Source of the DNA: Candidatus Elarobacter sp.
Lineage (GTDB): Bacteria; Vulcanimicrobiota; Vulcanimicrobiia; Vulcanimicrobiales; Vulcanimicrobiaceae
Direction of reading: 5' to 3'
NCBI GenBank assembly: GCA_030150085.1
Contig: JASLGJ010000051.1
Span: forward strand, 1-6,061
DNA length: 6,061 bases
The first letter of the stretch is position 1. The number at the start of each line of letters is the position of its first letter. Of this stretch, positions 1 through 5,420 are shown piece by piece. A model generated the notes under the pieces. That model made no database searches. It saw nothing but the letters and a program-made list of their open reading frames with translations, and was not told the origin of the DNA. The translations under genes were made by a program, and so were the position numbers.

Positions 1-371
1 GGCTTGGGCGGCACTCGCACCGGAACCGGCTTGCGCGCCGGCGCGACCTTCGGCACCGGTATCGAACGCTGCGCCAGGGCCGGCGCGAGCCGTTTCGGCG
101 GCGCGGCCGGGGGCGGCGGCTCGGCACGCCGCTTCGTCGGCGGGATCACCGCCGCGGGCGGGCGGCGCTTCTCGATCCGGATGATCGACGCCAGCGCGGT
201 CACGTCGGGGGTGGGCGTCGGGCGCGGCAGCACGCGTGCGATCGCGACGGCGATGCGGTGGCCGAGCGCCGCCCACAGGCCCCCCGCGGCGAGGTGGACG
301 AGGAGCGACGCCAGCAAGGCGAGCGCGAGGTAGGCACGGCGGCGGTCGCGGCGTTCGGGGGAAGAGAGCAC
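1..371 (-). CDS. TonB-family energy transducer, N-terminal part (cut by window edge)
   Basis: Reading the minus strand from the GTG at 371-369 gives an open frame of 123 codons that runs off the left edge without a stop. The protein starts with a short arginine-rich cytoplasmic stretch (RRDRRR, residues 7-12), then one hydrophobic segment at about residues 13-37, then a periplasm-type region from about residue 49 that is rich in Pro, Arg and Lys (for example EPPPPAAPPKR). This is the layout of TonB: an inner-membrane anchor followed by a stiff Pro-rich spacer. The anchor carries S22-LLV-H26, matching the SxxxH motif with which TonB contacts ExbB/ExbD. The C-terminal domain that binds outer-membrane receptors lies outside the window, so the TonB call rests on the N-terminal half. 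A TolA-like or other Pro-rich single-pass protein is the alternative. The GTG start is chosen because it directly precedes the membrane anchor; the frame stays open upstream into tatD, and only a weak AGGA lies in front. It is transcribed divergently from tatD. Confidence 0.7.
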   Translation of the reverse strand, partial: MLSSPERRDRRRAYLALALLASLLVHLAAGGLWAALGHRIAVAIARVLPRPTPTPDVTALASIIRIEKRRPPAAVIPPTKRRAEPPPPAAPPKRLAPALAQRSIPVPKVAPARKPVPVRVPPK

Positions 372-392
372 GGGAGGTCCTAAGGGTTCACC
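372..392. promoter_or_regulatory. 21-bp divergent gap between the TonB-like gene and tatD
   Basis: Only 21 bp separate the two divergent start codons (GTG at 371 on minus, ATG at 393 on plus). Any promoters for the two genes must overlap each other and reach into the opposite coding region. I see no convincing -35/-10 pair. GGGAGG at 372-377 looks like a ribosome binding site for tatD but sits 15 nt from its ATG, which is too far. AAGGG at 382-386 is better spaced (6 nt) but weak. An in-frame TAA at 381-383 shows that tatD cannot start further upstream. Confidence 0.4.
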
Positions 393-1175
393 ATGATCGA
401 CACGCACGCCCACGTGCACGACCGCGCGTTCGACGACGACCGCGAGGCGATGCTGGCCCGGGCCCGCGCGGCGGGGGTCGACGCGATCGTCACGGTCGGC
501 TGCGACGTCGAGGATAGCCGCCGCGCCTGCGAGATGGCTGGGGCCTACGGCTTGCTCGCGACGATCGGCATCCACCCCCACGAGGCGATCGACGCGCCCG
601 CCGACCTGCCCGCCGCCTTCGACGCCCTGCGCGAGCGCCACGGGGAGCGCGTCGTCGCGGTCGGCGAGACCGGCCTGGACTACCACTACGACCACAGCCC
701 GCGCCCGGCCCAGCGGCGCGTGCTCGCCGAGCAGCTCGCCTACGCGAAGGAGCGCGGCCTGCCGCTGATCTTCCACCAGCGCGAGGCCCACGACGACTTC
801 GTGACCGCGCTGCGGGCCGGCTACGACCCGGCGGCCCAGCGCGGGATCGTCCACTGCTTCACCGGCTCGGCGGAGGAAGCGCGCGTCTTCCATGGCGAGT
901 TCGGGCTGGTGCTGGGGATCGGCGGGGTGGTGACGTTCAAGAACGCCGGCGGCCTGCGCGAGGCGGTGCGGGCGGTCGGACTGGACGGGATCGTGCTCGA
1001 GACCGACTGCCCCTACCTGGCCCCGATCCCGCACCGCGGCAAGCGCAACGAGCCGGCCTTCGTGGCCGACACCGCCCGGGTCGTGGCCGAGACCCTGGAG
1101 ACCGACCTCGCCACCGTGGTCGCGCGGGCCGACGCGAACGCGCGCCGGGTGCTGGGGCTTGAGGCCTTGGTATGA
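393..1175 (+). CDS. tatD: TatD-family metal-dependent hydrolase (DNase)
   Basis: A 260-residue protein, the normal size for the TatD/YcfH/YabD family of cytoplasmic TIM-barrel hydrolases. Members bind two divalent metals, and several act as 3'-5' exonucleases or DNases in DNA repair. The expected ligands are all present: H5 and H7 in DTHAHVHD at the N-terminus, E92 in VGETGLDYHYD, H128 in LIFHQREAHDD, H154 in IVHCFTGS and D205 in LETDCPYLAP. The GIHPH (59-63) and RGKRNEP signatures are also there. The family typically starts with M(I/F)DTH, which supports ATG 393; a TAA at 381-383 in the same frame rules out a longer form. The name comes from the E. coli tatABCD operon, but TatD is not needed for Tat transport. 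Here tatA and tatC lie three genes downstream rather than next to it. The exact substrate cannot be told from sequence. Confidence 0.95.
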   Translation: MIDTHAHVHDRAFDDDREAMLARARAAGVDAIVTVGCDVEDSRRACEMAGAYGLLATIGIHPHEAIDAPADLPAAFDALRERHGERVVAVGETGLDYHYDHSPRPAQRRVLAEQLAYAKERGLPLIFHQREAHDDFVTALRAGYDPAAQRGIVHCFTGSAEEARVFHGEFGLVLGIGGVVTFKNAGGLREAVRAVGLDGIVLETDCPYLAPIPHRGKRNEPAFVADTARVVAETLETDLATVVARADANARRVLGLEALV

Positions 1176-1196
1176 GGGCGGGCCCGCGCGCTCGTC

Positions 1197-1202
1197 TAAG
1201 AT
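1197..1202 (+). promoter_or_regulatory. Candidate -10 element (TAAGAT) for near-leaderless ubiE/menG expression
   Basis: TAAGAT fits the TANNNT extended family of -10 hexamers. It ends 7 nt before the ATG at 1210, so initiation at the usual distance would place the transcript start at or next to the start codon. No good -35 lies 16-18 bp upstream (GAGGGC is at that spacing), and no clear Shine-Dalgarno sequence precedes the ATG. Both points agree with a leaderless arrangement as known from Deinococcus and Actinobacteria. It is one 6-mer in a 34-bp gap, so chance is a real alternative. Confidence 0.3.
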
Positions 1203-1209
1203 AGGCGGG

Positions 1210-1920
1210 ATGGTCACGGACCCCGCCGGCAAGGGCGCCTACGTGCGCGAGATGTTCGCCACGATCGCTCCACGGTACGACCGAGCGAACCGCCTGCTCA
1301 CCGCGGGCGTCGACGAAGCCTGGCGCAAGCGCGCCATCGCCGAGCTGGCCGCGCCGCGCGGCGGGCGCGTCGTCGACCTGTGCTGCGGCACCGGGGACCT
1401 GGTCTTCCACCTCCTGCGCTCGGACCCCGAACTGCGCGTCACCGGGGTCGACTTCACCGCCCCGATGCTCGACGGCGCGCGCGCTCGGGCCGCCAAGGGC
1501 GACCCCGCCCACCGGGCCGACTTCCTCGAGGGCGACGTGACCGCGCTGCCCTTTCCCGACGGCGCCTTCGACGGCGCGACGATGGGCTTCTCGATGCGCA
1601 ACGTGGTCGACATCGTCGCCACGCTGAAGGAGGCGCGGCGGGTGCTCGTGCCCGGCAGCCGGTTCGTCAACCTCGACGTCACCAAGCCCCCCCACCCGCT
1701 GGTCCGGCGCCTGTTCGGGGCCTACTTCTACGGCCTGGTCCCGCTGATCGGCGGGCTGGTCGGCGGCTCCAAGCCGGCCTACCGCTACCTGCCAAACTCC
1801 CTGACCAACTTCCCCGACGCCGACGGGCTGGCCGAGCGCTTCCGCGCGGCGGGCTTCCGCGAGGTCCGCTACGTGCGGCTGGGCTTGGGGGCGATCGCCG
1901 TCCACGTCGGGGTCGCCTAG
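1210..1920 (+). CDS. ubiE: UbiE/MenG quinone C-methyltransferase
   Basis: This 236-residue class I SAM-dependent methyltransferase methylates the quinone ring, converting demethylmenaquinone to menaquinone (MenG) or performing the equivalent ubiquinone step (UbiE). Diagnostic parts in order are the N-terminal MFATIAPRYDRAN with W38 (family MFxxIAxxYDxxN...W), SAM-binding motif I DLCCGTGDL (56-64), the acidic residue D81 ending strand 2, ALPFPDGAFD (112-121), the family-typical FSMRNV (127-132), VTKPP in place of the usual (F/S)SKP, and YRYLPNSLTNFP near the C-terminus (family SYRYLxxSIxxFP). ATG 1210 is chosen because it gives the family's usual length. The frame stays open to a TTG at 1159 inside tatD, but those extra 17 residues do not resemble the family. 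A long-chain prenyl synthase gene follows after 1 bp, and no ubiquinone-specific gene is nearby, so menaquinone is the likelier product; sequence alone does not separate MenG from UbiE. Confidence 0.93.
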   Translation: MVTDPAGKGAYVREMFATIAPRYDRANRLLTAGVDEAWRKRAIAELAAPRGGRVVDLCCGTGDLVFHLLRSDPELRVTGVDFTAPMLDGARARAAKGDPAHRADFLEGDVTALPFPDGAFDGATMGFSMRNVVDIVATLKEARRVLVPGSRFVNLDVTKPPHPLVRRLFGAYFYGLVPLIGGLVGGSKPAYRYLPNSLTNFPDADGLAERFRAAGFREVRYVRLGLGAIAVHVGVA

Positions 1921-1921
1921 C

Positions 1922-2881
1922 GTGCTCGACCGGGCCGTCGACGGCCGGCGCGACCTCTACGCGCTGGTCGAGGACTTCTTCCGCTCCTCGTTCGGCACCG
2001 ACAACGCGCTGATCACCGAGGCCGTGCGGCGCATGCTGGCGGCGGGCGGCAAGCGGCTGCGCCCGCGCTTCACCCTGCTGGCCGCCGAGGCCGTCGGCGC
2101 CCCGGCCGAGGAGCACCTGCGCCTGGCCGCGTTCATGGAGCTGATCCACGTCGCGACCCTGATCCACGACGACGTGGTCGACGGGGCGGAGACCCGGCGC
2201 GGGGTGAACGCCACCGCGGTCGACTTCGGCAACCGGATCAGCGTGCTGGCGGGCGACTACCTCTTCGCCTGGATCTTCAAGAACGTCACCGCCGATTACG
2301 CCCACCCGATCCCGCACATCCTGAGCGCGACCCTGGCCGACATCACCGACGGCGAGGTGCTCCAGCTCAAAGCGCTGGGCGAGCTGGGCACGACCCTGGA
2401 CGCCTACGTCGAGATCGCGAGCAAGAAGACGGCCTCGCTCTTCTCCGCCTCGGCCGAGTGCGGGGCGATCGCGGGCGGCGGCTCGCCCTTCGCGATCAAG
2501 GCCCTGCGCGAGTTCGGGACCGCCTACGGGATCGCGTTCCAGATGCGCGACGACCTGCTCGACCTGACCGCCGACGAAGCCAGCCTGGGCAAGCCGGTCG
2601 GCAACGACCTGCGCGAAAAGAAGATGACGGTTCCCTTGGTTCTGGCGCTGGCCGGCGGGAATCGGGATTTTCGGGCCGACGTCGAACGTTTCTTCGCGGA
2701 AGGCGATGCCACGCGCGAGCGGATCGCGGGTATCGTGGCAGGGATCGGAGCGCAGGGTGGCCTGACCCGGACGGAAGCCGTTCTGGCAGGTTACGTGGAA
2801 CGAGCGAAGCAGTCGCTCGCGCCGCTGGGCACCGCCCCGGCCCGTTCCGAGCTCGTCGCGCTGGCCGACGCGCTGCTGTAA
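1922..2881 (+). CDS. Long-chain all-trans polyprenyl diphosphate synthase
   Basis: A 319-residue trans-isoprenyl diphosphate synthase that extends an allylic diphosphate with isopentenyl diphosphate units to make the quinone side chain. It carries GGKRLRP (42-48), the first aspartate-rich motif DDVVD (83-87) followed by the usual RRG, GDYLF (111-115), KK-T (168-170), and the second aspartate-rich motif FQMRDDLLD (206-214) with GKP and GNDLREKK after it. The residue five positions before the first Asp motif is A78. A small residue there leaves the product tunnel open, as in octaprenyl and heptaprenyl synthases, whereas short-chain farnesyl or geranylgeranyl synthases tend to have an aromatic. 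Chain length itself cannot be read. The start is the GTG at 1922, one base after the ubiE stop, suggesting translational coupling; the next Met (38) would cut into the fold. Codons 2615-2803 use A/T third positions far more than the rest of the gene (see the separate entry). Confidence 0.93.
   Translation: MLDRAVDGRRDLYALVEDFFRSSFGTDNALITEAVRRMLAAGGKRLRPRFTLLAAEAVGAPAEEHLRLAAFMELIHVATLIHDDVVDGAETRRGVNATAVDFGNRISVLAGDYLFAWIFKNVTADYAHPIPHILSATLADITDGEVLQLKALGELGTTLDAYVEIASKKTASLFSASAECGAIAGGGSPFAIKALREFGTAYGIAFQMRDDLLDLTADEASLGKPVGNDLREKKMTVPLVLALAGGNRDFRADVERFFAEGDATRERIAGIVAGIGAQGGLTRTEAVLAGYVERAKQSLAPLGTAPARSELVALADALL
2615..2803 (+). other. Codon-usage patch inside the polyprenyl synthase gene
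   Basis: By hand count, 20 of the 63 codons here end in A or T. Only 3 of the 231 codons before it and 1 of the 25 sense codons after it do. The shift starts at the conserved REKK-MTVPL stretch and ends near residue 294. The reading frame and protein fold continue normally across both borders. Possible causes are a recombined segment, an embedded regulatory signal for the tat/ccs genes downstream, or relaxed codon selection in a poorly conserved C-terminal part. Confidence 0.75.
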
Positions 2882-2895
2882 GAGAGAGACATCGC

Positions 2896-3189
2896 ATGTT
2901 TTCACCGATCGAAATCGCCGCCGTGGTCGGCGTCGCGATCCTGGTCTTCGGAGCCGACAAGCTGCCCAAGCTGGCCCGCAGCGCCGGCCAGGCCAAGAAA
3001 GAGTTCATGGTCGGGCAGGCCGAGGCCGACATCGCCGCCGAGCGGGCGCGCGAGGAAGCGCGCCGCAACGCCGACCTGCAGGCCTCGAACGTCGCCTCGA
3101 CGCCCAACGGCGCGGGCGGCCCGACGGTCGTGCCCGACCCGACGACCGGCGCCCCCGGCCCCACCACCATCGCCCCGCCCCGCACATAG
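2896..3189 (+). CDS. tatA: Sec-independent translocase subunit TatA
   Basis: A 97-residue single-pass protein of the TatA/TatB family, which oligomerises with TatC to let folded twin-arginine substrates cross the cytoplasmic membrane. It shows the standard order: a very short N-terminus with a polar residue entering the membrane (E6 in SPIEIA), a transmembrane helix at about residues 5-18, the hinge FGADKLP (18-24), and an amphipathic helix starting LARSAGQAKKEF (26-37) and continuing as a charged Ala/Glu/Arg-rich helix to about residue 66. The tail (about 70-97) is low-complexity and rich in Pro, Thr and Gly. The LPxLAR-xG hinge is TatA-like, and no separate TatB is seen. ATG 2896 is required by the family N-terminus. 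Only a weak purine run (AGAGAGA, 2881-2887) precedes it, 14 bp after the synthase stop. The frame is open far upstream through the synthase gene, but that extension is a shadow. Confidence 0.92.
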   Translation: MFSPIEIAAVVGVAILVFGADKLPKLARSAGQAKKEFMVGQAEADIAAERAREEARRNADLQASNVASTPNGAGGPTVVPDPTTGAPGPTTIAPPRT

Positions 3190-3209
3190 TGGTTCGCAGG
3201 TAGCTCGGG

Positions 3210-3992
3210 GTGCTCGCCGAGCGCAGCCCGCTCGAGGAGCGCGACAGCAGCGGGCCGGAGTGGGACCAGAAGGAGATGCCGTTCACGGAGCACCTGCGGG
3301 AGCTCCGCAACCGGCTCTTCGTCTGCGTCGTGACGGTCGCCGTGCTGGCGGTCGCGTTCCTGTACCCGGCGCAGAAGGCGATCCCGTTCCTGACCCACCT
3401 GTACTTCGGGAACGTCCAGCTGCACGCGTTCGGGCCGGCCGACGCGGTCTGGGCGATCTTCAAGTTCTCGATCTACGCCGCGATCGTGGTCGGCGCGCCG
3501 GTGATCCTGTACCAGGTCTGGATGTTCGTCGTGCCGGCGGTGCACCCCAAGACGCGGCGCGCGGTGTACAGCTACGTCGCGCCCTCGATCCTGCTCTCGG
3601 CGGCGGGGATCGCGTTCGCGCACTACCTGGTGATCCCGCGCGTGATCGGCGCCCTGCTCGGCATCACCTCGACCATCGCGGTGGCGACCTACGGGATCGA
3701 GTCGACGATCAACCTCGTGCTGCTGCTGTTCCTGGCCTTCGCGATCGTGTTCCAGACCCCGGTCGTGATGCTGCTGCTGGCCCGCATCGGCCTGGTCAAC
3801 AGCACGCTGCTGCGCAAGTACCGCAAGTACATCGGCTTCGGCATGCTGGTCGCGGGCGCGGTCCTCGCGCCCGACGGCAGCCCGGTCACGATGACCCTGA
3901 TCGCCGCCCCGATGTACGTCCTGTTCGAGCTCTCGATCTGGATCATCGTGTTCATGGAGCGCTCCTGGAAGCGCGAGGCGGCCGGTGGCTGA
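3210..3992 (+). CDS. tatC: Sec-independent translocase subunit TatC
   Basis: A 260-residue, six-helix membrane protein that recognises twin-arginine signal peptides. The N-terminus has EHLRELRNRL (27-36), so the residues equivalent to E. coli E15, R17 and R19 are kept as E31, R33 and R35. Membrane segments lie at about 36-53, 82-108, 120-142, 166-191, 207-220 and 229-250. The second cytoplasmic loop reads VHPKTRR, so the usual glutamate (E. coli E103) is T115. In helix 4 the usual FE is FQ (Q182, E. coli E170). The last periplasmic loop reads LAPDGSPVTM instead of TPPDxxSQ. The GTG at 3210 is chosen for its upstream AGG (3198-3200) at normal spacing. The alternative ATG at 3276 (M23) starts just before the EHL motif but has AGGAG directly abutting it, which is too close for a ribosome binding site. 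The gene follows tatA by 20 bp and overlaps resB by 8 bp, indicating one operon. Confidence 0.93.
   Translation: MLAERSPLEERDSSGPEWDQKEMPFTEHLRELRNRLFVCVVTVAVLAVAFLYPAQKAIPFLTHLYFGNVQLHAFGPADAVWAIFKFSIYAAIVVGAPVILYQVWMFVVPAVHPKTRRAVYSYVAPSILLSAAGIAFAHYLVIPRVIGALLGITSTIAVATYGIESTINLVLLLFLAFAIVFQTPVVMLLLARIGLVNSTLLRKYRKYIGFGMLVAGAVLAPDGSPVTMTLIAAPMYVLFELSIWIIVFMERSWKREAAGG
3975..3978 (+). promoter_or_regulatory. Ribosome binding site GAGG for resB, inside the tatC 3' end
   Basis: GAGG lies 6 nt before the GTG at 3985. This good spacing supports the GTG as the resB start even though it overlaps the last 8 bp of tatC. The overlap suggests coupled translation. Confidence 0.6.
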
Positions 3993-5412
3993 CGCCGCCG
4001 CGCGCACCGGCGCGCCACGGGCCGCGCTGCGCGAGAGCTGGGACGACACGGTCCGGCTGTTCGCCAACGTCACCTTCGGCGTCTCGCTGCTCGCGGCGTG
4101 GGCCTTCCTGACCCTGATCGGGGTGGTGATCGAGCAGGGCAAAGACCCCTCGTTCTACGCCGCGAACTACGCGCCGCCGCTGGCGCGTGCGATCGTGCGG
4201 CTCGACCTGCTCAACATCTACCACAGCCCGGCCTACATCGGCGTGCTGGGGCTGATCCTGTGCTCGATGGCGGCCGCGACCTTCACCAAGGTCATCCCGC
4301 GCCGCATCCCGCGCTTGAACCCGGTCAAGATCGAGGCCATCCCGCTGCACGCCAAGGTGCAGGTCGCCGACGACCCCGAGCGGGTGCGCGCGCGGCTGGC
4401 GGCGTTCTTCGCCCAGCGCGGCTGGCAGGTGCGCAAGCGCGAGTTCGGCGGCGCCGAGTGGACCTTCGCCGACAAGAACAACTGGGCTCGGCGCGGCGTG
4501 CTCGTGGCCCACGTCGGCTTCGTCATCATCGCGCTCGGCACGACGATCTACTGGGCCAAGGGCTACAGCGGCCAGTTCACCGTGCTCAGTGGCCAGACCG
4601 CGACGATCCCCGAGAACGGCGCCAAGATCGCGCTCTCGCGCTTCGCCTACCGGATCGACCCGATCACCACCAAGGCCGGGGTGGTGTACCAGCCGATCGA
4701 CTACGTCTCCGACGCCAAGGTGACCGGGCGCGACGGCGTCACGCGCGACGCGGTGATCCGCGTCAACCACCCCTACGACGTGGACGGCACCGACGTCTAC
4801 CAGGCGACCTACGGCTTCGCGATCGACTTCGCGCTGAGCAAGAACGGCCGCCCCGTCGCCGGCCCCGACCACCCGCTCAAGGAGGGCGAGGGCTTCGTGG
4901 TCGACGGCACCTCGCGCGCGATCCAGTACCAGCGCTTCGTCGGCACGATCGACCGCGCGACCGGTCAGCCCGGCCCCGACCCGCGCCCCAACGACCCCGG
5001 CGTGGTGGTGCAGGCTTTCGACGGCGACACCCCGGCCGGGGGCGCGCTGCTCCCGCTCGGGCGCCCGGTCGACCTGGGCGCGGGCTACCAGCTCACCGCG
5101 GCCAGGTACGTGCTCTACTCGGGCTTCCAGTACCGCTACGACCCCGGCATCCCGGTGGTCGGCATCGGCGCCTTCGTGTTGCTGGCCGGGCTGTGCATCT
5201 CGTTCTACTTCCTGCCGGCGCGGCTGTTCGTGCTGGCCCGCCCGGCGCCCGACGGCGGCACCGAGGTCGGCGTCGCGGCGACCACGGTCAAGGGCTACGA
5301 CGTGTTCGAGGACCGCTTCCGCGAGATCGTCGAGACCCTGCGCCGCGACGTCGGCGCGGAGCGCGGCGAAGCGCGGACCGCCGCGAGCTCGCCCCAGGCC
5401 AACCCCGCATAA
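3985..5412 (+). CDS. resB: Cytochrome c biogenesis protein ResB (Ccs1 family)
   Basis: A 475-residue System II cytochrome c maturation protein. With ResC/CcsA it forms the complex that moves heme across the cytoplasmic membrane and attaches it to apocytochrome c. The family layout is clear: membrane helices at about 29-49 and 81-101 with GVVIEQGKDPSFY between them (family GTVIPQ...FY), a soluble linker, a third helix at 170-190 containing NNWARRGVLVAHVGF (conserved W...LxHxGF, with H176), a large extracytoplasmic domain at about 191-388 that includes YQATYGF (272-278), and a final helix at about 389-411 introduced by DPGIPVVGIGAF. After this helix many ResB proteins have an HRR(I/V)W stretch; here it reads LPARLFV, so that histidine is absent. 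The hydrophilic C-terminal tail is about 60 residues. The start is the GTG with GAGG 6 nt upstream, overlapping tatC. The ccsA gene follows after 8 bp, as usual for this pair. Confidence 0.93.
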   Translation: MADAAARTGAPRAALRESWDDTVRLFANVTFGVSLLAAWAFLTLIGVVIEQGKDPSFYAANYAPPLARAIVRLDLLNIYHSPAYIGVLGLILCSMAAATFTKVIPRRIPRLNPVKIEAIPLHAKVQVADDPERVRARLAAFFAQRGWQVRKREFGGAEWTFADKNNWARRGVLVAHVGFVIIALGTTIYWAKGYSGQFTVLSGQTATIPENGAKIALSRFAYRIDPITTKAGVVYQPIDYVSDAKVTGRDGVTRDAVIRVNHPYDVDGTDVYQATYGFAIDFALSKNGRPVAGPDHPLKEGEGFVVDGTSRAIQYQRFVGTIDRATGQPGPDPRPNDPGVVVQAFDGDTPAGGALLPLGRPVDLGAGYQLTAARYVLYSGFQYRYDPGIPVVGIGAFVLLAGLCISFYFLPARLFVLARPAPDGGTEVGVAATTVKGYDVFEDRFREIVETLRRDVGAERGEARTAASSPQANPA

Positions 5413-5416
5413 GGAG
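5411..5416 (+). promoter_or_regulatory. Strong ribosome binding site AAGGAG for ccsA
   Basis: AAGGAG overlaps the resB stop codon (TAA 5410-5412) and lies 4 nt before ATG 5421. It is the best Shine-Dalgarno match in the window and fixes the ccsA start. Confidence 0.8.
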
Positions 5417-5420
5417 CACC

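Noticed and set aside
4..333. Plus-strand open frame of 109 codons at the left edge
   Set aside because: It is Gly/Ala/Arg-rich and antisense to the TonB-like gene, whose minus-strand frame has a clear membrane anchor, SxxxH motif and Pro-rich spacer.
372..377. GGGAGG considered as the tatD ribosome binding site
   Set aside because: It lies 15 nt from the ATG, too far for normal Shine-Dalgarno pairing.
1178..1187. Perfect 10-bp palindrome GCGGGCCCGC between tatD and ubiE, considered as a terminator or operator
   Set aside because: It has no loop and no T-tract, and short GC palindromes are expected by chance at this base composition.
1159..1209. TTG-initiated N-terminal extension of the quinone methyltransferase
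   Set aside because: It would overlap tatD and add 17 residues unlike the family. ATG 1210 gives the normal length.
2731..2736. TATCGT in the low-GC3 patch, considered as an internal -10 for tatA
   Set aside because: No -35-like hexamer lies at the right distance, and the site is about 160 bp from the tatA start. The hexamer alone is too weak.
3276..3278. ATG considered as the tatC start
   Set aside because: The AGGAG before it abuts the ATG with no spacing, while the GTG at 3210 has a better placed AGG. It remains possible, because the conserved EHLxELR motif begins just after it.
2496..4142. Long minus-strand open frame of 548 codons
   Set aside because: It lies antisense to prenyl synthase, tatA and tatC. 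It is His/Asp/Arg/Gln-rich with no recognisable domain, as expected for the opposite strand of GC-rich genes with G/C third positions. The same applies to the other long antisense frames (937-1905, 1679-2905, 3952-4872, 5295-5828).
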